Of a stretch of DNA of 64,000 bases, positions 20,494 through 32,100 are shown piece after piece. The translations under genes and the position numbers were made by a program. Origin of the DNA: Euborellia annulipes. Taxonomy: Eukaryota > Arthropoda > Insecta > Dermaptera > Anisolabididae. Below the pieces are notes generated by a model. The model was not told where the DNA came from, searched no databases, and was given only the letters and a program-made list of their open reading frames with translations. The stretch covers positions 1 to 64,000 of the forward strand of contig JAKCPI010004550.1 in the NCBI GenBank assembly GCA_023213315.1. Reading direction: 5' to 3'. Each line of letters begins with the position of its first letter. Position 1 is the stretch's first letter.

Positions 20494-21434
20494 TCAAAGA
20501 GATTCATCTTCATGCTCGATTGAATCTCTTTGTAAGTCAAAATAATAATTCTTCCATTTCTTTTCGTTTGTCATCAACAATTTTTCATTGTCAAAAAAAA
20601 TAAGAGAAAAATGCTCAGTAATCTGTGGAAAAAATTTTCCTTTAATAAGATTATTTTTTGAATGTAGAGGTTTAATAACTCTAGCCAGGAGACTTTCCAA
20701 AGTATTTAAGTAATTACCCACGATATAATTTTTTTTCGAAAAGTTTTTTTAAAGATAGCAAGTTTAATAGGATAAAGTGGAATTTTTTATTAGAATTTAC
20801 AAATAGGTTATCTTCCTCAGACCTTAATTCTTTTTTCAAGATGTTTGATAACAACTTCTTCATTAGAATCCAATGTTGCAAATTTATATAAGTACTTGAA
20901 AATTTGTTTTCATAAATGGTTTTGACAGCTTTATTCGTAATTAATATTTATTTAAAGCGCTATATAAAGTTTAATTATTTTCTAGTCATCATTTATAAAC
21001 TTAGACTATATAATAATATACCAAAACAATAATTAAGTTTTATTATTTCAAAAACGAATAGTTAATTAAATTTAATTATGGAATCATAATTTCGTCTGTT
21101 AAACTACCTCTACGATGATATAATAATAAATACACAAAATACTTGAAATTAAGTAAGTTAATCTTCATCCTGGTATATCTTAAGAAGTCAGACGATCTCT
21201 TCCAATAAATCTTGAATTCTCTTTAATATTTTTATTAGGGTCTGAATTTTACCTAAAATACATTTTTCCCCTCAATTGCTATTTCAATCAACATAGTTAT
21301 CACCAGCAGAACATTAAAATGCCGGTCTTATATTTAGGACCTATTTTATAAGATTAGTTGCAATCTTTTTAAAAATCGTTATTGAAAGTGCTATGAGAAA
21401 TTTCAAACCAAGAAAGCAAGATTTTTTTAAACAT
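20494..21434 (-). pseudogene. Decayed protein-like stretch, origin unknown
   Basis: Two long minus-strand frames abut. One is open from 20947 to 20717 (77 codons); the other runs from about 20740 to a stop at 20494. A single-base shift at the GGG near 20718 would connect them. Farther upstream, shorter protein-like blocks appear in changing frames as far as an ATG at 21434, separated by stops and shifts. The residue mix (charged, leucine-rich, few runs) is unlike the lysine/asparagine noise of other frames here. I recognise no family. It could be a host pseudogene, an old virus-derived insert or an unusually lucky run of AT-rich DNA. Confidence 0.35.
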
Positions 21435-22561
21435 ATTTTGTTAGTAGCTTACTAATGAAAATTGATTTATTTAATAAAAGGGAAAAAGAAATTAATTGCC
21501 CGTAATATCAGCGGCAGCTATCTTTCCCATTTCCGAGTTCAGTGACACGTGGTGTATGGCCTACTTGTGTCAACAGTTTTAATGATTAAATTCCACGTGG
21601 GAATGTTTTTATCTTCTAATTTCCATACGGCTAGAAAAATTATATCAAATCACTCCCTTTTGTACGAGCTCCTCACTTTCTAACTTAAAAAGCGAAAAAA
21701 TTGTAGAAAAAAAGCCATTTCTTTGATTCTTTATGAACACACGTATTTTGCTAACTACCAAAAATATAATTAATATGATAATTATTTCAAGAAATATAAT
21801 GAATAGTAATCTTTACAAGACACTCACCTGACCCATTTGGTGCCGTATATAATAAATTTAAATAAAGGTTTTATTAATTAAAAAATTTTTTAATTAATAA
21901 AACCTTTGAAACAAATAACCTAGTGTTTAATTTGTATATTTAATTAATTTTAATATCCTTCTATTATTTTTTAATAATTCATATTTTTTTTAATTTTCTC
22001 TTATCCGAATAAAAATTTACTATAATCCCCTGTTAAAGGCTATTCATTGTTTATTAATTAGTATACAAGTGGAAACCTCAAATTGTAATGGTCTTGAAGG
22101 AATTTGATTAAAGTTAATTAGTTAACATATAAACGGAGGTTGTCCTTCTCTACTCTCGACGGGCATCGATCCATGGACCTCTGCCATCAGCTGCATACCA
22201 AATTCCTTTGCTAAGTTAAAACTGTCAAAGCTTTTGTAGTGTGGAGGACCGACCATCTGCCCTGGACATGTTTTGACATCACTCTAAAAGCTGACTGATA
22301 TTCTCTTTATAAGGACGATTTATTCCTGATAATTTACAAATCAACGTTCTTTCCTCCCCCATCTATTTCGAGCTATTAGTAATTCATTCTAATTAATTGC
22401 CTTAATAAATAACATTCCAGACGTTATTTATTTATTACTCTACTATGCCATAATATATATTTTTTTTAAAGTTCAAATTCCGATATTTTTTGAAGATTTA
22501 TATGAAAATTATACCTCTAAATATATTCCTAGTAAGTGAGGGTTTGCAGCCAATAGTAAAA
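21435..22561. other. AT-rich sequence with two CACGTG words
   Basis: GACACGTGGTG at 21544 and CCACGTGG at 21594 sit in a slightly GC-richer stretch (21500-21660). A perfect short inverted repeat at 21862-21906 pairs AAAGGTTTTATTAATTAAAA with its complement. No coding sequence was seen. Confidence 0.4.
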
Positions 22562-23139
22562 TAAAATTATGTTTATCCCAGTCGGCTTGTAGGTTAGTAA
22601 CATCCTTCTTTAGGAAGGAATTTTATTAGTTATAACTAGAGACCGGATTTTTATGCAGCAAAAACCGCTAAATATGCCATATAATATGCAGTAAAAGTAT
22701 TAAAATATGCAGCCAAATATGCAATATATTTATGGCAAAAATATTGAGTAAATGGCTTCCAATTAAAGGTAAATCATGATTTCTACTGATGTAAAACTAA
22801 TGGTGTTTTATTTTTGGAAGGAAATGATTAAAAAAAAAAAAATTGGTCTCGCAATAAAAACTAAATTTAATTAAAAAAACAAAACAAAAAAAAAAAAAAC
22901 AGTAATATCAGTACAGTCAAATGTGTTAATTTATTTAACAAAATAGTTTTCTATAAAATATATACTAAATATTATTTAACAAAATAAACACTTTATAAAA
23001 AAAAAACGTAATATTTCTGAGAAACTAACTTTTAATTTGTAACTGAACGTATAATTAAAATTAACAATGAGGAGAGTAAGGGAGCCGGAAGCAATTAAAG
23101 AAAAATTATTTCTCTTTTTTCGCTTTATTTAATACAATT

Positions 23140-23176
23140 GTCGACGTTTCGGTCGATTTTTCCGGGCTTCATCAAG
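23140..23176 (-). other. Hammerhead-like core (left arm)
   Basis: TTGATGA, A, G, CCCGG..CGACC, then GAAACGTCGAC. The helix is weak and C3 of the core is replaced by T. Confidence 0.35.
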
Positions 23177-23304
23177 ACAAATGTTATTGACTCGAGCTTA
23201 GAGGGACTCTTGGCAAACATAACATTTGCCCTAATGCTGTTCGCACCAACAGTTATGTCAGGAGTTGCCAAGAGCCCCTCTAATCTCGAGTCAACAACAA
23301 TTGT

Positions 23305-23336
23305 CCTGATGAAGGCCGGAAAAATTGGCCGAAATA
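23305..23336 (+). other. Hammerhead-like core (right arm)
   Basis: CTGATGA, A, GGCC..GGCC, then GAAAT. The core is exact, but the C after GAAA is lost. Confidence 0.4.
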
Positions 23337-23358
23337 AAAACCTAATTAAACGACATAC

Positions 23359-23523
23359 CTGTTTTGACGTGTTGATCAACTTGCGACTTCCGATAGCTCG
23401 AAATTTTTTTCCGCATGGATTGCAAAAAACAACATTACCTTCAGTCGTAAATATTTTATCCTTTTCATAGGGAGCAATCCATTGCGAAATTTTTGAAGCA
23501 AACGAGGACCCCTGTTTTGGCAT
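23359..23523 (-). pseudogene. hAT transposase N-terminal zinc-finger exon (relic)
   Basis: The minus strand encodes 55 residues from ATG at 23523 to a splice donor, CAG|GTATGT, at 23359/23358. Residues 1-30 (MPKQGSSFASKISQWIAPYE and onward) and the FCNPCGKKF pair of cysteines at about 33-41 resemble the BED/CGG-binding-type zinc finger that starts many hAT transposases. The expected pair of histidines near the exon end appears changed (KLINTSKQ where the family usually has a QH..TxKH pattern). The finger is therefore probably dead. The sequence beyond the donor is intron or inserted fold-back DNA. Confidence 0.6.
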
Positions 23524-24098
23524 TTTTTCTTTAATTAATTTGACTTCGAACTATGAACACAACTGACTTGATATTCATCCAACGAAAATTCTAGAAAAAC
23601 TAAATTTATTTCTTAAAAGAGGATATAAAGAATAAAAAATATATAGTTATTTATTTTTTACAATGTAATAAAAGGATTTAAATTTTTTTTTCGTTTAATT
23701 TTTTTTTTTTTTTTGTTTTTAGAAAAAAAAAATTAAAAAATTAAAATAAAATGGAACTTTACTGAAAAAAAATTTAAAATATCCAAAAAGCTTTAAATAT
23801 GCAACTTTATGCAATATTAGCCAAATATGCAAAAATATGCAATATAGAATTTGAACCCTAGCTCCAAGGGGGCATGATTCGGATAGAAAATTGGTTTTCA
23901 GTGATGTACCTATTAGCAAATAGAATATGCAATTGCATAGGAATCCGGTCTCTAGTTATAACAATACAATTATAATAAGATAATGTGATATAACAATGTT
24001 ACTCGCTGAGCATTTGTCATTTATTACAATAACTGGGTGTAATTCAGCACTAGCACCTGAAACGTCGACGAGCTGACTGGATAAACATCGTTTTATAT

Positions 24099-24814
24099 TT
24101 TCATTATAGGACCAAGTAGTAAAATTCAACTTTTAGATTTATATTAGAGTAATTTTTCATTTATTTTTGATTTAAACAAATATTATAGCTTTATTTTTTA
24201 ATTGTCATGAAGATTTGTTTTGTTTAAGAAGGCTGTCAACAGTAAATATTTACTGAAATATAAGAAAATTTCATGTCTTTCAAGGAAGTCTCCTTTGTGT
24301 TAGGCAACCCTATTTATCGCTTTTCATTTCGTTTGCATAACTCTCAGGCGCTCCCATAAAATTGACTTATTTTGAAACGAAATCAATGTAGGCCCATTTC
24401 TGCTTAATTTTTTTGCTCTCTAAAGGAAATACAGTAAATACGAATCCAATATACTGTAAAATAAGACCTGATAGGACAAATTTTTACATCACTATAAAGC
24501 CCAATTTTTTGGCATCTAGACACACAAGGTGGAGGGTTGCTGCTTTCTTTTTCTTTAGGTTTTAAATGTTTATAATTTAGATTAATTATTATTTAGATTT
24601 GTTATTATTAAAACCTATAAATTATTTAAAGCTTTTAACTTTATTTATTTAATATTCTATTATCAATAAATTATTGTTTAAATAAATCATCTGCTAAATA
24701 TTTATCTTTGTTGTGATTTACATAATCCTTTGTTTTAATTATTAAAAATAAATAATTTCCCTTACTCAGGGCCCCACTTGTGGCGACCACGAGTTGCCCG
24801 AGCTGGGACAGGCA
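24099..24814. other. AT-rich unique sequence
   Basis: No feature supported. GCCCCACTTGTGGCGACCAC at 24771 is a GC-richer patch directly before the next element. Confidence 0.45.
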
Positions 24815-25085
24815 CAGTGACGTCATTGGGGGGGGCAGGGGGGCATTTGCCCCCCCCCCCCAAGGGCTCTGATTTTTATAAAATTTTATATTATTCTAAA
24901 TAAAATACTCCAAAATACATCTACGAGTATACAAACTGTACAAAATTAAACAATTAATTAAATTAAATATGTTTTGGCCAAATTTGAGTACCCATTTGTA
25001 AATAAATTTTAAGAAAAAAAAATGTTTGCCCCCCAAGAAAAAATTTGCCCCCCCCCCCCAAGAAAAAGTTGAAATGACGCCTCTG
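24815..25085. mobile_element. hAT-like G/C-tract element (family D2)
   Basis: CAGTGACGTCATT at the left and AATGACGCCTCTG at the right are inverted ends. Perfect 8-bp duplications GACAGGCA lie at 24807-24814 and 25086-25093. At 271 bp with no coding potential, it is a MITE-sized hAT derivative. Confidence 0.85.
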
Positions 25086-26598
25086 GACAGGCAGTTCTTC
25101 AGTTATTTGAATGTCTGTCTCTTCCTTCCTCTTTTCAACAGGCGTCAGACCGTGCGACGGGACGGTCCTATTTCTTTCGGTCTCAAAAACGCCTGATAGG
25201 GTTGGAGGGAAAAATGAGGTCCGCCGACCCCGCATGGCGGGAATATGGCGAGGAGAGAAGAAGAAGAAAAAGAAGAAATAATTTCCCAAATACTTAAAGT
25301 TCTTAACTCTATATTATAATTTTATAATTATCTAAATATGTGAGCCGTCGCCTTATTTGCGGAGCAAATTATTCAAACAAGAAACTTGAACCTATTCTAT
25401 GTATTTTTGATGAAATTTTTGTTTTTCAACTGAAATCTTATTTATTTCTGATTGTGATGACCTTCCAAGGATCAGTGGTTCGCTTTGTGTTATAAATGAT
25501 AAAATTGACTCATTTTATTGGATAATAGATTAAATTCTAAATGGCTTCAGTTGCTTAGAGTTTTTTTTTATTATTTAACCTCTAGGCTATGAAGGAGAAC
25601 TGAAATTAAACAAAAGATTTTTTAAATTTAAATTATATTTGAAATAACTCTTTTTTTGAACTAATTTATTATGCCTAAAAACTTTTGACTTTTTAACTCT
25701 GTGACATTTTAAGGTGTGGACCTGCCTGATTACTCTTTGAATATACAGTATAAGGGATCTGCGTGGGTATATATATTCATTTTATAAAAAAAATTTCTCA
25801 TGTAATTTTTTTATTCATCCAACAAATAATTTGTTAAAAAACATTGCATGATAAATTACCTATTTTGTCTCTTTACATTATTTTTTATAGAATAATATTT
25901 TTTTAGAGAGGTAATTTTATAAAATAATATTCTCATTTTAATATACAATATCAAAATGAAATTCAATGGAATTTTGATAAAATTTAGTGAAAAAATTTAA
26001 CTAGACTTTAGTATTTGATAATTAATTAAATTTTCCATTTTAAATATCAAAGCTATAATTAGTCTAGGGTCATTCTAATAAGTTGACTTTCCAGCTATCA
26101 TTTCATCTCGTTTATTTATTCATGTAATTAAATCTTGCAATTTTCAGCCTAGATTTGATCTAGATAATAAAATGATAATCTAAAATAAAAAAAAAAAAAC
26201 CTTCGCTATTTCATTTCTACTATTATTAAAACTTTTTCAACTTTAGTCATTTTATTTTTAGAATAAAAAAAAATTCGTTTTAATATTTAAAATTCACTAT
26301 ACTCATGCTCATTTTTACATATGCTAATAAATTTCAACAATTTTTTATATACACTTGAAAAATTATTTTTTTTTTAAAGTGGAATAATTTATTCCTCACA
26401 AATCAAATGATAAAAAAATATATCTAACATTTTATGAAAAAAAAATAACAAGGGGTTGATGAAAAAATATTAGTAAATATGTTTACAAAAAATCGTAAAA
26501 ATTTTTAATACTTTTATTTTTAATTCAAAGCCGTACAAATAGGCAGAGCGTTAACCTTCCAACTCGATTAAAGGCATCAAATTGAATAGACACTAGAA
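25086..26598. other. AT-rich sequence, GC-richer at its start
   Basis: 25094-25260 contains CCGTGCGACGGGACGGTCC and CCGCCGACCCCGCATGGCGG, with no recognised protein in any frame. The rest is AT-rich without features. Confidence 0.45.
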
Positions 26599-26859
26599 CA
26601 AGGGGGGGGACAGGGGGGGGGGGGGGGGATTACCCCCCCCCCCGAATGAAAATACCTTTTTTTCGCAAAAAAATTTATTTTTAATGTAAAATTTTAAAAA
26701 TTAATACTTAAAAATTTGATGTGTATTTATATTTTGGCAAACAAGTACAGAATGCGCTTTTAAATTATCGAAATTAAAAAAAAATAATGTGCTGTGCGAC
26801 GAGTCACACCAGATTATCCCCCCCCCCCCCCCCGAGAAACACCTCTGGATCCGCCCTTG
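26599..26859 (-). mobile_element. hAT-like G/C-tract element (family D3)
   Basis: CAAGGGG..CCGCCCTTG ends, with perfect 8-bp duplications CACTAGAA at 26591-26598 and 26860-26867. Inside, GTGCTGTGCGACGAGTCACA then CCAGATTA matches the family A hairpin word. It is the same subfamily as the element at 54191, in the opposite orientation. Confidence 0.85.
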
Positions 26860-27448
26860 CACTAGAATAATAAATGGGTAAAATAAATCCAGATTTTATT
26901 CATGTCCTTTCGTCCGAAGCCATTTGGAATTAAAATGTAAAATGTACTACTAAAAACTAATTACCTTCATAAAATGAAAAAATAATAATTAGCAAAACCC
27001 ACTGAACTTTGAGTAAAGTGGAATGTATCTCAACAGTGAAAGAAGGACTGACTCAAGGCTTATTTCTGTCCTTGTCCTAGAGTATAATAAGGCTTATATA
27101 TACCCTACATTCATAAGTTCCACATCATTTAATTAAATACAAGATTTATATAAATCTCTAGCAGTCCTCTACAGATGTTGATATACTAGTATTATACCAA
27201 CTTCTTATTTAGATTGTAAATGTATTGGTCTGAAAAAGACAGATAACCTTTGAGTGTTTCTTTAAGTTTATTAGTATTCCAGGTTATTTGAGTATAGAAA
27301 GTATTTACAATTCAAGGGCTTAGTGGAATATAGTCATAAGCCACGATTTTGTCTTTTTTGAGATATTCGTACCCTTGCATTCTTTAAATATCCCTCTTTA
27401 AAACCACACATTGAAGTTTCTTGAATTTACAATAGTGGGCTGCATATA
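26860..27448. other. AT-rich unique sequence
   Basis: TAGTCATAAGCCACG at 27331 recurs at 28151, on the other side of the mariner element. Nothing else was noted. Confidence 0.45.
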
Positions 27449-28089
27449 CAGGGTGTCCCAAAATGAAAGAGCAGATTTCAATTTCGTATTACAGACAAAC
27501 TATGAAAGATAGAAACACATTGCGCATGTCACTGGATAGAGGAAGGTTCAAAGTTTTTGACACTACATCATACACTCAACATGAGCGCCATGTGTTGTTC
27601 GAGAAACATCGAAACGGTAGTCCATTTCATTCCATACACGCATCAACTGGTCCCTGTTTATTGAATTGACAGCTTCAATAATTCGATTTCGCAGATCTTG
27701 AAGAGCTGGCATAGGACAAACACTGTCTCTTTTATGTACCCCCACAGAAAAAAATCACAGGGAGTAAGATCTGGGGACCTGAGAGGCCAGAAACAATGAA
27801 CAAGGTCTTCTTGTGCACCTCTCCCAATCCAACGTTGTGAAATGGTGTTGTTGAGATAACGCCGTACCTCATGGTGAAAGTGAGGCGGGGCGCCATCTTG
27901 CATGAAAATGAAGTCATTTGAATCTTCATGAAGTTGAGCAAACAACCAGTTTATAAACAAACAACAGCGCTGCTGTGTCAAAACTTGTGAACTTTCCTCT
28001 ATCGAATGACATGCGCAATGTGTTTCTATCTTTCATAGTTTGTCTCTAATACGAAATTGAAATCTGCTCTTTCATTTTGGGACACCCTG
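27449..28089 (-). mobile_element. Internally deleted mariner/Tc1-type element
   Basis: TA-flanked on both sides (27447-27448 and 28090-28091). Terminal inverted repeats of about 100 bp begin CAGGGTGTCCCAAAATGAAA and differ at only a few positions. The interior is the 3' part of a transposase gene on the minus strand. The 5' part, including the DNA-binding domain and first catalytic Asp, is deleted. The strongly matching repeats suggest fairly recent activity with help from an autonomous copy. Confidence 0.9.
27563..27981 (-). pseudogene. Mariner/Tc1-like transposase C-terminal fragment, frame-shifted
   Basis: The first frame (27981-27658) contains FMQDGAPPHF, holding the second catalytic Asp, then WIGRG, and WPLRSPDLTPCDFFLWGYIK with the usual third-acidic region. 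These are hallmarks of the IS630/Tc1/mariner DDE/D group seen widely in arthropods. The spacing from the first Asp to PCD is 46 residues by my count, longer than classic DD34D mariners. After GYIKETVFV the natural continuation (PALQDLRNRIIEAV then WNEMDYRF, ending near 27563) lies in another frame. A small indel near 27720 therefore breaks the gene. No functional protein is possible. Confidence 0.85.
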
Positions 28090-28904
28090 TATTAAGTGGA
28101 AGTTCTTTACTTGGCCAGCTAGTGATGATTTGAGAAGTAAGATACAGTGTAGTCATAAGCCACGGCAAAATTCATAAAATACAGTATTTAAAACCCTATT
28201 TTAGATTCATTTGAAGCTTTTGGTGTCTGTGATGGCATATTTATCTGCGACATCCCAACCGTGGTCTTCACCTTTAAGCAGGGAGCAGATTTTTTTGTTT
28301 AATTTTATTGAAGTGAAATCCGGAAATGTCATTAATCATATTTTTCAAGAAGCTTTTCAATAAGAACCATGTGCTCTGAATCACTGATCGTTAGGCATTG
28401 GGGCTTTCCTTCCTGATCTTCGTACTCCATACACACACACTAACAAGTCAGTTCTTTATATTAAATATTAACCTCTTAAATAAACACATGCTGCCGATAA
28501 TTATTTTTATGAAACAATAAATGTTAACAACAGGTTTTTAATTGCTCTTCTCTATATATTTAATATAATAATTATAATTATTATAGTTATTGTAGTAGAA
28601 AAAAAATTATTGCGATAGTAAAAAATTCGATTTTGAGCAATATGGCTTATGACATTTTCAGGTCCCCTGAGTGTAGAAAATTTTTATTCTCCTCTAAGGC
28701 CTTCCTATTATATAAACAGTCACTCAACTTTATCACCAATATTTTATTTTCAGTCTAGAATAAAATTTATCATCATTTGATTTATATATCTTCCTATCCG
28801 AATTCTCAATATAATATTTAGTTTGATAATTCGAACTTTTTTATAAAAACTTTTGATAACTTTTTCGAAACTTCATTCTGTTATCTAAAGGATTCTTTTT
28901 TTTT
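28090..28904. other. AT-rich unique sequence
   Basis: Repeats of the TAGTCATAAGCCACG word at 28151, and its inverse GGCTTATGAC at 28643. No coding sequence was recognised. Confidence 0.45.
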
Positions 28905-29160
28905 CACCCCCGGAAGAAGAACATGGCTATCGGCACGTGCCTACTGTTACTAGGTCACCACCACTTTACCCAATAAACAATCCCCTCGCTGATTTTTTGT
29001 CTTGTATCTCGCTAGGGACACATGTGGGCCCCAGAGAGAGAGGTAGGCGGAGCCAGGCCGCCCCACTGCTGACGTCACTGCGCCAGCGTCAATACCTGCT
29101 GCCCCCGTAGCGCAGCCCTTGAGTCAAGTCTCTCTCTCTCTCTCTCTCTGTCTCTCTTTC
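28905..29160. promoter_or_regulatory. GC-rich candidate promoter or enhancer
   Basis: Much richer in GC and CpG than its surroundings, without element ends or tandem units. It holds GGCACGTGCC (E-box palindrome, 28932), GCTGACGTCACTGCGCC (CRE-like, 29069) and GCGCCAGCGTC, then a (CT)n tract at 29129-29160. No initiating frame of note follows. It could be a promoter, a 5' UTR exon or an enhancer; the strand is unclear. Confidence 0.45.
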
Positions 29161-32100
29161 TCAATTCACTCGAATAGCATCCCCAGGGAACCTACACCAC
29201 ATCAAGACTCTTTTTGCCCTAATCAGAGGAAAAAATATGATAGGAAGAGCAAAAATCATCCATTATTTCAATATTCAATTCCGAAAATATTCATATTATA
29301 TATTTTTTATAAGAAATCATCCAGTCAGATATTTTTATGAATAAAATAAAATTTATCTAATATATATATAAATCTCCCTGGATCATATATCGCAATTAAA
29401 TCTAGTTTGATAGTTTTTATGACTTCAGATGCTAAAAACATTTTGAAAAAATTTATCGGGTCCCAACTCACATCCCCGCTGGAAAGTGGTATGAACGATA
29501 TTAATAATTTCCTTTTTAAATGTGATTTTTATGAATATTTATTTTTCAAAGACAAGAATTAGTTAACAAAGTTGTTTAAGAGCGAAAAAGACCACCTGCG
29601 CACAAATAGTGAATAAATCCCCTTTAGCATAAATAAATATAAATACCTATATTATTTTTTATAAAAATCCTATTCCAGAAAAATATATTCCATATCGCTT
29701 TAGATCTAACACTAAAAATATAAATAAAGAAGTCAAAGTTCAAAACGCGGATTATTTTTTTGCTTCACTTTTCTTAGGTTCGGGCGTAGAAAATCCAGGA
29801 TTTATATAAATAAAATAACATTATTACTTTTTTAATATATCTAGAAATAAAAAATAACTACATAGCATGGTCTAAATAAGATTAAAAGATCTTTTTAGTT
29901 AAGATAGAATCAAGAATGATTTATCTTTGCAGGAATATTTTTTAACAGGTGTGGAAATAATAACTAATTAAATTTTTGTTACTACAATAATAATATAAAG
30001 ATAAGAAATGTAATTTTACTCTCAAAATTTGATAGAAAAAATTAAATAACTATTAATTTACAAAAGGGGGATAAAATATTTATTTTTAATTAAGTTTTAT
30101 TAGTCTAATTTCCATTTTGCGAGATTAAGAATAAGAATAAAACTCTGCTGATATAAAAATATTTTATTAAAGGTAGAAAGAATCATGACAGGCTTTCTTT
30201 GAATTGATTAAAGATAGAGCTTTAAGAATTATCTTTGGTCTTTAATAAAAAGTCTATAATAAAGTGATGTTAATGAATATTAAAATAATATGGTGTGATT
30301 AATTTCATATCCTACTACACTAAAAAAAAAGAAAATAATGTTATTTGGTGTTGAATTTTTTTTACTTTTTACTATTACTTATTGATACCACCAATTTTTC
30401 TATTCCCTAAAAGAAAAGAGATAATAGGCCTATTATATTTATGAAAACTTTTATTCGAGTTTAAATATAACAAACAATACTTTATTTGATTCTGATTTCC
30501 TAAACTAAATAAAAATAAATTCTTTGTACTGAGAAAAAATTAAATGAAAAAATGGTTAATACATATACGCACCTAAATCTATAAAAATGTGATAAAAAAG
30601 TTTACTATAGACTCCCAATCCTGGAACTAGGCTACTCTAGTTTTCTATCTATTCTATAAAACAAACTTTCCCCAACTATTATATCATTTTCTCAACTTAT
30701 TCTGACAGTGATTGCTGTCAGATACATGAGTTTAAATCCGATAATCTTTTTGTTTACAAATATTTTCTGACATCTCATTAACTCTCCTCACCACAAATTT
30801 TAATAAATAACATAGCTTAAATATAAATATATAAGCATTACTATATATATATTTCAAAATATGTTAGAAAATTTTTCTCTAAAATAACAGGAAACTCTTA
30901 ATTTTGATAAAATAAGTTATCTGATAAAAGTTAATATTCATAAAATTCATAAATCATTTATTTTTTAGATAAGTGGTTCTTAAACTGTGTTCCGCGAAGT
31001 GGTTGCTGGGGGTTCGCGAAACAATTCTAGTTAAAAAATTTTAATTAAAATATATCATGTTTCCGTCATAACATAAATATAATTTATAGCTATATTTTTT
31101 ATTTAGCGATTTACTAAACTACTCTTAATCACAGCAGAATGTAAGAAATTATCAAATATTTACTGTCTGAGGTCCACGAGACTCATATTCCCTCTCAAAA
31201 TTGTTTGAAGCACTCTATAATCTTATACTTACTTCAAAGAAAAAATAGGTTACCCTGCTAACAAAATATAAATATTTTTCTATAATATAATTTATTGAGT
31301 TCTGATGTGCTACTTTCGGAAATGAGCAAGAGTGTTCACGGCATTAGGGAAACCTTTTTGTATCGTATTGAATATAGTGATTGATATTTACTCGGTGTTT
31401 ATGTCCCAAGCACAAAATAATATTTCACTTAAATCCAATTTCCCAGTTGAGATTCTTTAATCAGCGGATTTTTTAATAAACTTTTTTTAATTTAATAAAA
31501 AATTTTTAATCTTAAAAATTTTAGTCTCTTTAATGAAAGCCAAGTAAGTTATTAACAACTAATTCCAAACTTTTTGGGACTTTTTTTTAAGATGTTCTTT
31601 CTTATTGATCTAACGTACACATTGAATGCCTATCTTTATATATTTCTATTTATCTTATTTATCTTCTATTTAACTCCTTATATCCTTTTAATATATCCTC
31701 GTTAAATATAATCAATATAATAAATTATTCATAATATAAATATCTATACTCGTTTTCTCCGTTAAATGATCCGATCTATGAATTACAAAGAGCATTGAAA
31801 AATAAAAATAAAATAAGCTTTTAAGAAAAACTTTTTAATATATTTTAAAGTATGAGTTCGAAATAATTATATTTTAATACTAACCTGACACTTACTTATA
31901 CAGTATAAGCCCTAACTGTCCAATCCAAATTTTTATGTTTATGAAGACTAAAAGATGGATTCATAATAATGAACCAAATAATTTTTAAAAGTTAATTTCT
32001 ATTTAAATTGCAAAAATTATAATAAAACATTAAATAAAAGTATTGAATTAATTTTAACATTAATATATTTGCATTAAGTGTATTATTTTAGCTGGTTCTG

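Larger units (their letters stand above)
23138..23340. mobile_element. Fold-back element nested in the hAT
   Basis: Arms: TTCGGTCGATTTTTCCGG and AGAGGGACTCTTGGCAA at the left, TTGCCAAGAGCCCCTCT and CCGGAAAAATTGGCCGAA at the right. Each outer end carries a hammerhead-like core, minus at 23140 and plus at 23305. Frames 23138-23470 (plus) and the tail of 23125-23523 (minus) run through it only because the arms are symmetrical. Confidence 0.85.
22637..23954. mobile_element. Non-autonomous hAT element with relic transposase exon
   Basis: Ends TAGAGACCGGATTT and AATCCGGTCTCTA are inverted repeats, flanked by perfect 8-bp duplications GTTATAAC at 22629-22636 and 23955-23962. This is the hAT signature. 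Both subterminal regions are crowded with AATATGCA words (22670-22720 and 23790-23930), the usual layout of hAT transposase-binding sites. A relic zinc-finger exon and a younger fold-back element lie inside. The catalytic and dimerisation domains are missing. Confidence 0.85.
22562..24098. mobile_element. Outer fold-back element interrupted by a hAT
   Basis: ATAAAATTATGTTTATCCCA near 22560 is the partner of TGGATAAACATCGTTTTATA near 24080, and CAGTCGGC of GCTGACTG. A partial GAAACGTCGAC core is at 24060-24070. The 1.3-kb hAT element inserted between the arms, splitting it. Confidence 0.65.

Noticed and set aside
23138..23470. 110-codon plus-strand frame opposite the hAT exon
   Set aside because: It is the complement of a symmetrical fold-back element plus the antisense of the zinc-finger exon.
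26599..26859. G and C runs as assembly artefacts
   Set aside because: They occur at fixed places just inside element ends that have exact target duplications, so they are genuine, though run lengths may be inaccurate.
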